Source of the DNA: Dendrocalamus latiflorus
Taxonomy: Eukaryota > Streptophyta > Magnoliopsida > Poales > Poaceae
Reading direction: 5' to 3'
Length of the DNA stretch: 64,000 nt
NCBI GenBank assembly: GCA_017311315.1
Contig: CM029654.1
Span: 10,103,448 to 10,167,447 of the forward strand
Shown: piece by piece, positions 46,341 through 57,659 of the stretch
Layout: every line of letters starts with the position of its first letter
How positions within the stretch are numbered: position 1 is the stretch's first letter
Notes under the pieces: model-generated
Told to the model about the DNA's origin: nothing
The model's input: the letters and a program-made list of their open reading frames with translations, nothing else
Databases searched by the model: none
Program-made: the position numbers and the translations under genes

Positions 46341-46350
46341 ATAGTAAAGA

Positions 46351-46545
46351 TAGATGACTTATACTAATAACAGTCTATGATATGTAAGATATCATAGATG
46401 GGTAATACCAAAAACCGTCTATGATAGCAGACATATCACAGACGGTTGTTTTTAAAAACCATCTGTGATATTAGACATATCACAGACAGTTTGGTGTTGC
46501 AGACCGTCTGTGATAGCTATTCAAAAAGCTATATTATTTCCTATT
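46351..46545 (+). repeat. Large CACTA subterminal repeats, resumed
   Basis: ATCACAGACGGTT / AACCGTCTATGAT words continue after the Helitron (46372-46520), showing that the Helitron landed within this array. Confidence 0.88.
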
Positions 46546-47150
<605 letters not shown>

Positions 47151-49943
47151 TTTTCTAAATCCTCACATGCCTAATAAGTTCTATTATATCTTCAGGAATG
47201 TTGTCTTTAGATTCGTTGTCCTCACACTTCAACATCTGTACCAAGAAATTGGTCCTCAGTGTATTCTCATCCTGTACAAATCATTACACTTTACTGTTAT
47301 AAATAACAATTAATTATAGAATGTTTTTACCAAGTACACAAAAGATTGTTTACTCACAATTGGAAACACTGGTAATCTAATACCATTCCAAAAGCGCATA
47401 AAGTTGATAACAAAATATCCTGTTAGTTTCCTGCACAAGGAAAAGATTATTATTGTACATACAAGTAGAACTATAGAACAAATTAGTAGTGTGAAAGTTA
47501 TAAGCAATTACCAGTCTGCTGTTCTTGGAACCCATGGTGGCAATATACGACGCCACCAAAAAATATGGTCTACCCATTTAGGATTGACTAAGTCCATGCC
47601 CAAGTTAATATTGTTGGCAATAGCTTTTATTGTATTAACATAATACATGCTTCGAGGTTTAAGTTTAAACTCTTTTGGTATAGGCATCGGGTCCATTATA
47701 GAAACAGTTCTATCCACCATGTTAAGTACGTATAATGTCCACTGACCCATAGAAGAGTACGGCAATAGAATCTGCAAACAATCTGTTGATGTTAGGGCAA
47801 TAAAACTATAGATTTATGAAGGACAAATTAATGTAGCTTACAGTGCTGCAATGTTCAATATCATATTCCATGTCTGGCCAACATTCAAACAATTTTGCCA
47901 ACCGCTTGATATCTAGCTTCACACGATAGCCAGTGCCTTGAGAAAAAGCAGATATTGACTGCAGTAAAATATAGAGTTATAATAAAAATTATATGTGTAT
48001 ATAAATAATAATACGGACTTACACAAAACTGCATGTCCATATAGTGATATTTTTCTTCAAAACACAATAAGCCCTCATTACATGCCATCATCCGAACAGC
48101 CATATTGAAGCAATCAGTATCCATTGGCTTATTTACGTCTAATATTTCTTTAAGTTTTTTGAGACTTAAAGAAATTGGATAAGGCTTGGTGTTCCGAATC
48201 CATTCTTTCCTGTAAAGATGTATCATCGTTGATCATCATGATGTATGTGATAAATATTTAAATTAGAACAAAAAATATTTACTTTGAAATAACTTACTGT
48301 AAAGATGTATCATTGTTGATCATCATGATGGCTGTGACAATTTCACACAATAGTTCTTCCGTACTTGATGGAACAAATGGAGATATATTTGATTCTATTG
48401 GATGTGTTCTGTCAGATTCTTTAGCTAGTTCAACCGGATTTTCGATCATTTCGATGTCACTTGTACTATCATTGTTTTGATATTCTTGTTCAGGCTCTTG
48501 ATATAATTTTGCTATGTTTATTCGTGAGTCCCACAAGATTACAGGTAGCTTAAACCTGAAATTATTTATATCCTCCTACACATAATTTGAATTTTAATTA
48601 AAAAATATATTGGTAAGAAGATGAAAATATATTTCTCTATAAGTAATCATGCAGTAGAGCTCCTCTATGTATTACCTGAGTTACATTATCAGATAGAGAA
48701 GATCCAGTCCAATATTCCATATAATTTATCATCCATAAGCCGCACGATACTCTATTCATTTTTTTGAAAAAAAAGAAATTCATAGTGAGGCAAGTGTAAG
48801 AAAAACAAACATGATCACTTTTCTATCTAAATTATAATAAAATGAAGTGTACCCATCTGTTTGCATCCGCTGTTGGAACTTCTCTACTTTTCGCCATGTT
48901 GAAAAATCAAGGTTCTGCCACTTGGCTTGGTTCAGCTCTTTATGTTGTGCTACAAGTTTGAATTTTCTTTCTAGGCCTCTTAACTGTTATGATATAAATA
49001 TATGATTTTTCAGTAGTAATAAAATATAATACAAAATACTAATAATACAAAAAATCATTACTCACCGTAAAGTCGAGGTCCCTGCGGTCCAAAAATTCTT
49101 GCCCAAATGAGTCTAGTACATGTATCTCACAAACTTTAGGATTCAGAACCGCTAGATACCAATGACAGTCCTTTATGTTAACCGGAAGAAAAAGCTACAG
49201 GAAACATTGCAAATTTTTGTGAAGTATTTTCCATGGTCATATATTATTATAAATATTTATCACAAATACACGAAGATTTAAGTTACCATGTCAGCTTTCA
49301 AATAGTTTTGCACACTTGTATCAGTGATATCCTCCTTATAGCTTAATGGCACATCAGAATATTTACCATCGCGTTTAAGCAAGCTAGTTATAAATGTATC
49401 CTCTAAAAAGACATCTCCACCTTCCCTGTGAAGTAAATGCTCTTCATCCCTCATACAATGAATGTACGCACTTAAGACCTATTTGTAAATAAAGCGCAAT
49501 TAGTATGTTCTGTTTTCACATATATGTAGGTTTAAATAAAATATGCACTTACAGCGCCATTCACATATATGCCATCCTGAAAAAGACACCCCATATATCA
49601 TCCCTGTTTACCCATGAATCGTCAATGTTGACCAGAACTTTCTTTTTCGGTGAAGCTTTCATGTATTCAAGAATCTCAAGATCGTCCTGGGTGCACTTGT
49701 AATCTAGAACGTGTAATGTTATTTTTCAAGAGTTAATTATATCACTGCAAATCAAAAGGAGCGCAATAATAAAAAAATCTAATTAGTTACCTTGGGGCAC
49801 AACTTTAGCAAGGTTCGACTTCTTAGGTTTGTTATGTTGTGATATCCGAATCAATGTTTTCAAATCATCTCCTTCGTTAGAGGCTGATTGCTTCTCCTCA
49901 GTAACTATCTCTGTCTTACTCTCAATATCCTTTTTCAATTGAT
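47151..49943 (-). CDS. Ulp1/C48 SUMO-protease-like gene, about 12 exons
   Basis: Minus-strand exons with good GT/AG borders: 49943-49791, 49703-49553, 49478-49287, 49194-49066, 48983-48853, 48751-48676, 48575-48298, 48209-48023, 47958-47842, 47771-47512, 47430-47358, 47271-47151 (stop). The first half is a Ulp1-type cysteine protease domain: NIKDCHWYLAVLNP (His), IHVLDSFGQ (Asp), and QTDGVSCGLWMINYMEYW split by an intron (Gln/Cys region, SCGLW). The second half repeats the fold (MDMQFC; LLPYSSMGQWTLYVLNMVDR; SIMDPMPI; GYFVINFMRFWNG), but with Gln for the catalytic His and no Cys. Such proteins are usually linked to plant DNA transposons and may remove SUMO. The true N-terminus is not identified, because the first exon has no clear ATG. 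Exon limits were set by eye. Confidence 0.72.
48210..48330 (-). repeat. 34-bp tandem duplication forming both ends of an intron
   Basis: CTGTAAAGATGTATCATCGT... at 48210-48243 and CTGTAAAGATGTATCATTGT... at 48297-48330 differ by one base; the period is 87 bp. On the minus strand the copies end ..TTTACAG, one directly before GTAAGT-type donor usage and one as the acceptor of the predicted intron 48297-48210. Confidence 0.85.
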
Positions 49944-50647
49944 CTATATTGAGATGAGCAATGATGATTAGAGTGCATACCTAGTTGTTGGTTGTCTTTG
50001 TTACAGCTGACACTTAGGCAACTGAATTGGGAGTATAGGTGTCTGACATAATAACATCGAGTAAAGGACTTTCAGCATTGCAAACAACATTGGCGTTTCC
50101 TTTGTCCCCATCTAAATATGATAGCTATGCTGCTATTCATGAATGGTCTAACAAAGTGAGTGTGTATAGGGAGTCTGTCCTGACTTATGAATTGTTTGGT
50201 TGTGGGGTCTGTCTGTCATAATTAAATATTGATCAAGTTGTGTCTTTTGTTGTAAGTCAGCAGCAGGTGTTGACAGCAGCAAGCTAAGTACAATCCACTG
50301 AACTATTGTGGGATAGTTAGGTCTGTATTATCAAGCTATCAAGCTCTCTCTCTCTCTCTATCTTTTTGCTGTTTGTGTTTAGTGAGCAAGAGATTTTCAA
50401 CAATCCCAATATTTAGTCAGTTAGATTAGCTACACTCAGGTTTGAGTTCCCTTTTGGGCCTAAGCTGCTGTGAAATTTGTCACATGTAACTCAACTATTC
50501 CAAACTCAGTAATACTTTCTGTTACAATGCATATGAAAAAATTATTGGAAATTCATATTTTTAAAACAAATCTACTCATATCGACAGCCCATTGTTTTAT
50601 GCATCTTTAGACCATTCATGGCACACATAAGATTTAGAAGTACTCAC
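49944..50647. other. Spacer between the two minus-strand genes
   Basis: Holds a (CT)n tract (50345-50362) and text resembling a short solo LTR or MITE (50220-50400, with AAGTCAGCAGCAGGTG). ATCGACAGCCCATTGTT at 50579 partly repeats GTCGATAGCCCATTGTT at 50730. No exon was identified. It may have replaced the 3' exons of the Helitron-like gene. Confidence 0.45.
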
Positions 50648-52194
50648 CTGGTACAGTTCAGCCCTTATGAGTTTCTGGTTTTCAGGGTTAGAATACCAGT
50701 CAAGCCTCATGGACTCGATCTTGATATACATGTCGATAGCCCATTGTTGAAAAAGCCTCCCTCCAAACAACAAGATGTTGAACAGACCATTTCTAACTTG
50801 CATCATAAAGCAATAGTATTCTCTTGCTGTCACAAACCTTGTAGATTTACTTGTTTCTGCAAGTCTACTCATGTAGTCACCTTGCTGTATGTCATCATCT
50901 GTTTCATTATCATCTGCATGAATATGGAAATACATTGTTTATTATATATATTTATTTATTGTATACATAGTAGGATGAAGTATGTTGAATCTAGACTTTT
51001 GCCATACCCAATGGTTGCTGCACTGAATCCTCGCCATCAGTAGGAGACGTTGACTCTTTGGGATTGTCATTGTACGGCATGAACTTATTCCATCCAGTTT
51101 CTCCATTAGGATTTAATAAAGGATATGCTAATGGGTCATAACAACCATGATATGCTTTGATATAGCGCATCTTCTCTCCTTTGGGGTATACAATAACACT
51201 CCTATCAAAACATCTTTGGGGGTCACCTCCATCGGTCCAAATAGCAGCAACTTGTGAGGCAGTAGGGGCATTATACCTTAAAATAAAATGTTACGCATCC
51301 ATTAAAAAAAGATGAAGTAGTATATTCACTGGTTTTTAAAAAAATTCAAAAAACAGCAAGCACCAAACAACCATTAGCAGCAGAAAACAAGCAATAATGA
51401 TACAAGTCATATGCTAGATTTATTTATAAACTAACTAACTAACTAAGCATATTGATCTGTCTGAGGTAAAAAAACAGCGAGCAATGTAGAAGAGGGTGTA
51501 CCTTCGTTGGTCAGGTGTCACATTAGTGTTGAGCTCAATTACATAGTCACCGAGATTTGGAATAGAACCAGCTGTATTAAAGGTCTGTACATAAGGGTTA
51601 TTCGCCTGTAGTATTCTTAGCACGTTTCTTACGATATTTATATCAAGATCAGGTGACCTTTTCACTCTATGTGACAATGTATCAGCTTCTTCTGTGTCAT
51701 AAAAGTAGAGTTGTAGGTGACGTGGGCCTTTTGATCCTGGCACTAAATGGTCCAGACGATGATACATGGCACCATGTACATGGAATGTATATATGCCAGT
51801 ACCTGGTGCGGTGCAGTATCTCCGGTCCAGTGTAACTCCGAGACTTGTGAATGAGAAGTGTGAGTTGAAGTACCGTATGTGTTTTCTGAAATATTTTGCA
51901 TCGGTATCCACCTGACTCGTGAACAACCTCTTCAACTCAGCAGGTACATCATTGATATGCACTTTTATCTTCCCCGCTCTACAACAGAATCCCGGTGGTT
52001 CGCCTTCAAACCTCATGGCTCCACAATATTGGCAGTCAGGAACCTTTTTCAAAACATGGTGCTCTTTCAGCAAGTTTTGGTAGACGAAATCATAAGGATT
52101 ATCCTGGGTAGCGTTGCTAGTGCAATCATTGTTGACACGATACGTCTCGAATGCACATTCTGTATTTTATATTGAAAATTATGTCAATATGGTA

Positions 52195-52594
52195 GTTAAT
52201 CAACATGGTTACAAATAACAAATTAATTAATAGTTACCTTCACCAAGAAATTGCATTGTCTCAAAATCTATAGGCCCATCATCCTCTTCTTCTACGACAA
52301 ATTCCTCTTCTATGTCACGTAGATGATCTGTTTCACATGGGTTTGAAATTATAATCCTAAACATGCACACAACAAAGTGCCAACAAAGAAAAAAGTTAAT
52401 CAACATGGTTACAAATAACAAATTAATTAATAGTTACCTTCACCAAGAAATTGCATTGTCTCAAAATCTATAGGCCCATCATCCTCTTCTTCTACGACAA
52501 ATTACTCTTCTATGTCACGTAGATGATCTGTTTCACATGGGTTTGAAATTATAATCCTAAACATGCACACAACAAAGTGCCAACAAAGAAAAAA
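52195..52594 (-). repeat. 200-bp tandem duplication containing an exon
   Basis: 52195-52394 and 52395-52594 are the same 200 bp; the only difference I find is C versus A at the 52304/52504 position, which turns a Glu codon into TAA on the minus strand in the upstream copy. Each copy contains acceptor, exon (HLRDIEEEFVVEEEDDGPI) and donor. Confidence 0.95.
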
Positions 52595-53096
52595 GTGCAC
52601 TGGTGATCAGATTTGTATAACCAACCTTCATGATCAGAATATTGGTTAGTAGGTTCGAATAAAGCAGGATCAAATTCGACTTCATTATTGGTGTCAACAC
52701 ATCTCGGCTGTACATGTGTCACAGGCATATGGTTAACTATTTCATCCTGGGCAAGAGTAGGGCACGCTCGCCGGTTGTCTCCTGATGCTCTTGCTTTTTT
52801 ATAGTCCCGCCTCTTCTGTTGTAGTAATTTTGCCTTGGCTGTCGCATCCATGTTTAGGTACCAGTTTCGGCTTCTGAGCAGCTTGGCAGCGTTTGAGCAG
52901 GCACCTGATTACCAGTGTACACAAGAGATATATTTTATCCTATCCGCACCCCTCAAAATTTACAATGTAATTAGTTAGATGTTAGCATACCTGTATTAAT
53001 TATGGTGCCATTTGAACTTTCGGGCTGCAAAGGGGTCAATGGTGGCCGCTGTTTCCTGACGTACTCATCATTCCTATGTAGCCAGTCGCTGGACTC

Positions 53097-53600
53097 ATTT
53101 GGATCATCATTTTCCTTCTCAAGTTGTATTGATGCTTGGTAGATGGTCGAAACAGCACTTTCTTGTGGTGTTTTTCCTTCTGCAAATTTTAGGTTTAAAT
53201 TCATTTATGCAGCACGTACATGAGGCATATTTATATATCGTAGTATATAATCAAAATTTCTTCGACATAGAACACGTACCCAACCGTGATGATGGCAAGG
53301 TGGAATATACTACTCCTGTCATGTGGACATCTGTGCAACCGGATTTAGGCTCTACTTCATTCACAGTATGTATTGATGCTTGGCAGATGGTTGAAACACC
53401 ACTTTGTTGTGGTGTTTTTCCTCCTGCAACTCACAGTTTTCAAGTCAACTAAACAACACGTACCGGTGGCATATTTATATCGTGTAGTATTATAATCAAA
53501 ATTGCATCAACATAGAACACGTACCAAACCGAGATGGCATGTTTGATCCTGTCATGTGGACATCTGTGCAACCGGATATAGGCTCTACATGACATGGTTA
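53097..53600 (-). repeat. Internally duplicated exons of the Helitron-like gene
   Basis: EGKTPQESAVSTIYQASIQ (53185-53130) and GGKTPQQSGVSTICQASIH (53424-53370) are exon copies. EVEPKSGCTDVHMTG (53355-53310) and VEPISGCTDVHMTG (53595-53550) are another pair. The period is about 240 bp. Confidence 0.8.
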
Positions 53601-54011
53601 CGAGTGTAAAAAAAATTAAGCGTGTTACTCATTTCCATGCGTAAACAAATAAGAATAGTATACATGATTAGATTGCGTATACCATGTTCAGGAGTCGTTA
53701 GTACTGCCGGTGTTTTTCTACTTGCATGGTACTCACGTTGCTTTCTATTCTGCTCCTCTCTTTGTTCGTTGGTTTCCTCAGCCCTTTTCCATGCGCGATA
53801 TTCACGTTGTTTTCTATTTCTCTCTTCCCTTTTTTTCTCTCTTCATCATCTGCAGGTTCACCTGCAGGGTAGTAAATTTCTGTTGTGATGTACAGTGTGT
53901 GTAACAGGTGTGGCAACTAATATTAAATATACCTCGTCCAATGATGTTTGATATGTCGCTAAATGCATGGCGTGTTGGTCGTCTATCCCCCATGACAGAT
54001 CACTTAAAATC

Positions 54012-54532
54012 CTGTAAATAAATAGTAAATAAATAAATCCTGCAAATGGAAAGCAAAGAAGTGGACTCATGTTGCTATTTTGAACTGTTATATTTAGGGT
54101 ATCAGCTTCATTGGTTTTGTTTATTGAGCCACATTTTCAATTTAGAGTTGCATAAAAAATATTTTCAGCTGCTACAAATTACAGCAATGGAAAATTCAGC
54201 AAGCAGCTTAAATTAAAAGAATCAAATCTGCAGAGAGGGCACAACTATAGAGCATGATAAGGTAGAAGCACCAGGTGGCTTTCAAGCTAATGGCACTGTG
54301 AATTATTCAGAAGTAGAACTGAAGAAAGAGTTTGATATGGAGGTTAATCAACCATGTTCCATTGCAAGAACATGCAGTTTGTGCGGCCTCTGTTTTCCAC
54401 CCTGAGCCTAAGTCCATTGATTTGTCTGAGAATGATAGTTGCAACCCAAAATGCAAAGAGCATATCACCAGAAATTTGTCTAAATCATACAGTTCACAGA
54501 ACATGGTTGGGTCAAGATTTTAGTATACTTAC
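54012..54532 (-). other. Predicted first intron of the Helitron-like gene
   Basis: Bounded by donor GTAAGTATAC (54532) and acceptor TATTTACAG (54012) on the minus strand. Open frames on the plus strand here (54332-54605) have no domain. Confidence 0.5.
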
Positions 54533-55240
54533 TGCTCTGTCTGCAGGCGTCATGCCTACTGGCTGGGCTGAGTGCGTCCTGGCGTCACGGCGGTGTGCGT
54601 CCTAGCGTCCTGGCTTGCCGTCGTGTGCCCAGCCACAGCCTCGCTGCCCTGGCCAATGTCGTGGAGGTGTGCGGGCGGCGTGGCTCGGCAGCAAATGCTC
54701 GGCAGGCGGCGTGGTTGGGCACGCTGCCCCGGCGTGCCTGGGAGCCGGCGGCGGGCCTCCTGGAAACCGGCGGGCGTCGCGCGACTCGGCGGCGGCCGTC
54801 CTGGGAGCCGGTCGCGTGCGTCCCGGTTGTCACGGTCGGCGGCACGGGCGGGCGAGCAGGCGCCGGACGCCCTGGGAGCCTACCGCGGGCGAGCCGCCGG
54901 CGGCGCGCGTCCTGGGCGGAGATGTCGGGCGAGCCGGTGGCGGCGCGGGCGGCCGAGCCGGCGGCGGCCGAGCGGGCGGCGGCCGCCCTGGGAGCTTCCC
55001 GCGGTCGTCCTTTGCGGCGCGCGTCCTGGGCGGCGCTGGCGGGCGAGTCGGCGGCGGCCGTCCTCGGAGGCGTGGAGCCGCGTTGTGAGGCAGCGTGGGG
55101 GAGAGGGATGGGAGTCGTACGGTCGCGTGGCGCCTCGCGACTCGAGCTTAGCGGCTGGGATGGGTGCAGGACGGGAGGGATTAGGAGAGGGATGAGGTTT
55201 GATCCAAACGATTTGGATCGTTGGATATGAGTGAGTAAGA
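54533..55240 (-). promoter_or_regulatory. GC-rich leader/first exon of the minus-strand gene
   Basis: Strongly GC-rich with a repeated CGTCCTGGG(A/C)G word on the plus strand (at least eight times, 54575-55060), so CpG-rich on both strands. On the minus strand it ends in a good splice donor (GCA|GTAAGTATAC, 54532), and the next acceptor lies 18 bp upstream of the MGDRR start. It is therefore best read as an untranslated first exon. A CTCTTACTCACTC stretch near 55230 could be near the transcription start. The long open frames on both strands are Arg/Ala/Pro low complexity. Confidence 0.55.
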
Positions 55241-55353
55241 GATTAGCTTTTGTTGGGGTACATTTTTTGGGGTGCACTTAGGATTGTTAATGACTGTGGT
55301 GGTAATTTTGTTGTGTGGCTTTAGGGATGTTTTTTTGGTGTATTATATGTGGG

Positions 55354-55356
<3 letters not shown>

Positions 55357-55401
<45 letters not shown>
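55357..55401. repeat. (TA)n microsatellite
   Basis: About 22 TA units, followed by GTGCTAAAGCCC. Confidence 0.95.
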
Positions 55402-55404
<3 letters not shown>

Positions 55405-55644
55405 CTAAAGCCCTATTCAGTGCTAAAGCTCACCAGATCCATCCGATCTGGCCCATGCGGCTCAGATCAAGGAGGGTGGAAGGCTCCCAACTCACTTAAT
55501 CAGTCTTTCATAAAACCCCTTGCACATATGTTTTTTTGGCAACTAAGCCCCTCGGCGTTTCCTCTCCATCCCTCACATCGATACACACGCACGCACTCAC
55601 ACACACACACAGATATATATATATAGTATAAATAACATGGGCAC

Positions 55645-55837
55645 CTAGGTGTCTGGGCACCAAGTCTCCCTACCTTTGGATTGCTTTTAGATGCGTGCTA
55701 ATGTGATTGAGACTTTCCATCCATGATTAAGACTTTCCTTCCATGATTGATTTAGCATGCCTAATATATTACATACCATTGCACTAGCACGCATCTAAAA
55801 GCAATCTAACGGCAGGGAGCCTAGGTGTCTGGGCACC
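55645..55837. mobile_element. Small inverted-repeat MITE bordered by TA repeats
   Basis: GGTGTCTGGGCACC and GGATTGCTTTTAGATGCGTGCTA at the left are mirrored at the right (TAGCACGCATCTAAAAGCAATC, GGTGTCTGGGCACC), giving ~58-bp arms. It is bordered by TATATATA on both sides. A second, one-armed relative lies at 55896-56110 (GGGGCACCAAGCCTCCC, GGAATGCTTTTAGATG). Confidence 0.82.
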
Positions 55838-55838
55838 T

Positions 55839-55888
<50 letters not shown>
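55838..55888. repeat. (TA)n microsatellite
   Basis: About 24 TA units directly after the MITE. Confidence 0.95.
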
Positions 55889-55890
<2 letters not shown>

Positions 55891-56125
55891 ACGCTGAAAT
55901 GGGGCACCAAGCCTCCCTGTCTTTGGAATGCTTTTAGATGTGTGCAAGTGCAATGATATATAATATATCACGTAAACCTGTTAATATTTATTAATTTGAA
56001 AAGGCATTGATTTGGAAAGGAATTCATTGATTTAGCATGCTGAATCAATCATAGATAAAAAGTCTTAATCATGGATGAAAATTCTCAATCGTGGAGCCTG
56101 GACACCATAGTGCTCTTGTTATTTA

Positions 56126-56350
56126 TACTATATGTCTGTGTATGTATGTATCTGTGTATCTGTGTATATGTATGTATGTATGTATCTGTGTGTGTATGTA
56201 TGTATGTATGTATGTATGTATGTATGTATGTATGTATGTATGTATGTATGTATGTATGTATGTATGTATGTATGTATGTATGTATGTATGTATGTATGTA
56301 TGTATGTATGTATGTATGTATGTATGTATGTATGTATGTGTATGTATGTA
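56126..56350. repeat. (TATG)n tetranucleotide microsatellite
   Basis: An interrupted TGTATG/TCTGTG lead-in and then a core of about 36 uninterrupted GTAT units (56195-56338), ending in TATATATACA. Open frames across it in all phases are artefacts of the repeat. Confidence 0.97.
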
Positions 56351-56969
56351 TATATATACATATATATACATATATAGAAATTAATAATCATGAAATAAAT
56401 ATTAGTAGGTTGACAAACCTCTGGATCTTTCAGCTTAATGTTCATGATTTCCTGCATATGTCTGCAAACTTAGAATCCACATATGTTGCCTTGTAACTGC
56501 TGGTGGCACTGCAAAAATAGAATTACATACATAGGTATTGTTAGTTCTAGAGATATTATTACGAAGTGTGATATAGAATTATTGTGTTATAGCGGGTACC
56601 GAAAATCGTGTCTTGTGTCACAGTGTGACGCTGGATTCCCTGTGTCTCCATCCCTGGGCAACGTAAGCGTTGAACGACCTACGTGATTCCAAAATGTTAG
56701 CCTCAGAAATTGCAAATGAAGGGAAGACTACAATAGAGTTACGTATGGAGAAAATGAGTTTATCTGTCAATTGTTTGTTACACAAGGATGAAGTCGTGGT
56801 TGCCCATAAATAAGGAATCATGGTGTATTGTTTCGCTCCATTTTGTTACAATCACGATCAGAATCCAGTGAGCCCTAGTCATATATGTCGCCACAGTGAT
56901 TAATCCTAAGTTCATGTTGCGTATAAAGTACAAATGAAACTTGTATGACAACTAGCGAAGCACTTAGAC
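56351..56969. other. No gene recognised
   Basis: AT-rich spacer. The open frames at 56483-56686 (+) and 56618-56821 (-) lack domains. Confidence 0.45.
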
Positions 56970-57226
56970 CTACTTGAACGGTACCATGATATAATCGTTG
57001 TCACTTTGAGCAAGCAATCCATTCATTATGTAATCTTGGATGAAGGATGTGTTGTCCTTGATATATTGCTGAGAGACCAAGTGTGGGTCAAGAAAACCCA
57101 CAGGTTGTCGCCGTTGCTGGACTTGAAGGATCATGGATCTAAAAGCAGACATGCTATTAATGCACTTTTCACTCACACGATTCTCAACGTATATCCAGTT
57201 TTGGTCCATTTACACTACACATGTAA
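56970..57226 (-). pseudogene. Lone exon of a second Ulp1-like transposon protein
   Basis: On the minus strand, after an acceptor (ATGTGTAG, about 57216), a frame reads MILQVQQRRQPVGFLDPHLV, then SQQYIKDNTSFIQDYIMNGL and DNDYIMVPF, ending at GTAGGTC (56971). The P-V-G-F-L-D-P and YI..P-F pattern is that of the part just before the catalytic His in transposon-linked Ulp1/C48 proteins. The exon holding the His is not found downstream, so this is a relic or the 5' end of a broken gene. Confidence 0.5.
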
Positions 57227-57655
57227 CAAATTAGTGTCAAATTAGAGCAATATATATATCAAGTAAGAATATATTGAAGTAAATTGTCCATCTCTAAATT
57301 ATAAGTACGTAGCCACGTACTATTCATGAGGCAATATATATCAAGTAAGAATATAATGAAGTAAACTAAGAGTAGTAACTCATTCTTAAATTGGAGCAAA
57401 TTACCAAAAAAACTAGCTAGATCTAAACCTAGCTATCATCTCTCTGTATTACGAGGCATATAATTAGAAGCAAATACTAACCTCTAATCTTCAAGAACAA
57501 ATCGACCTACAAGCTAGATCTACAAGTGATATGCTTTCCCTAAACTCCTCAAAGCCGACCGCCTCCTTCAACGTAGCACAATAAAGACAAACTTGTTGGG
57601 ACCCTGCTAGCTTTGCATTTAATAACACGGCATATCCCAGACACGTCCAACCATG
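57227..57655. other. No gene recognised
   Basis: Includes a short direct repeat (ATATATATCAAGTAAGAATAT at 57249 and 57336). Confidence 0.45.
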
Positions 57656-57659
57656 AACC

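Larger units (their letters stand above)
41686..46350 (-). mobile_element. Non-autonomous Helitron, 4,665 bp
   Basis: Read on the minus strand it starts TCTTTACTATTATATAAAG after an A (46351) and ends CATGCAACTAG before a T (41685). This gives the A|TC...CTAG|T structure of Helitron insertion with no target duplication. An imperfect hairpin (TCCTCTGC ATC GCACGGA) lies about 10 bp before the CTAG. The flanks are continuous CACTA subterminal repeat. It encodes no Rep/helicase; it carries a GC-rich first part (45480-46330), short tandem repeats and a 34-bp minisatellite. Confidence 0.85.
50648..53993 (-). pseudogene. Helitron replicase-like N-terminal gene, truncated
   Basis: Predicted exons on the minus strand: start ATG 53993 (MGDRRPTRHAFSDISNIIG) to 53933; about 53860-53697; small repeated exons near 53600-53530, 53424-53330, 53185-52991 and 52851-52630; 52490-52240 (duplicated); 52159-51502; 51276-51008; 50913-50648. 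Domain evidence: a zinc-finger-like CQYCGAMRFEGEPPGFCC, then YNAPTASQVAAIWTDG, YHGCYDPLAYPLLNP, then TAREYYCFMMQVR and LLFGGRLFQQWAIDMYIKIE, the Helitron_like_N domain that precedes the HUH replicase in RepHel proteins. The gene stops at a good donor (AG|GTGAGT) right after AELYQ; the HUH motif and helicase are absent. A probable frameshift in an A7 run (exon 2) and a TAA in one copy of a duplicated exon suggest it is dead, or needs splicing around them. Confidence 0.78.

Noticed and set aside
54572..55277. 207- to 230-codon frames in the GC island
   Set aside because: Open in nearly all frames; built from a repeated GC-rich word; better explained as an untranslated first exon.
56071..56496. 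Frames encoding Tyr/Val/Cys/Met or His/Thr/Tyr/Ile repeats
   Set aside because: Translation of the TATG microsatellite in each phase.
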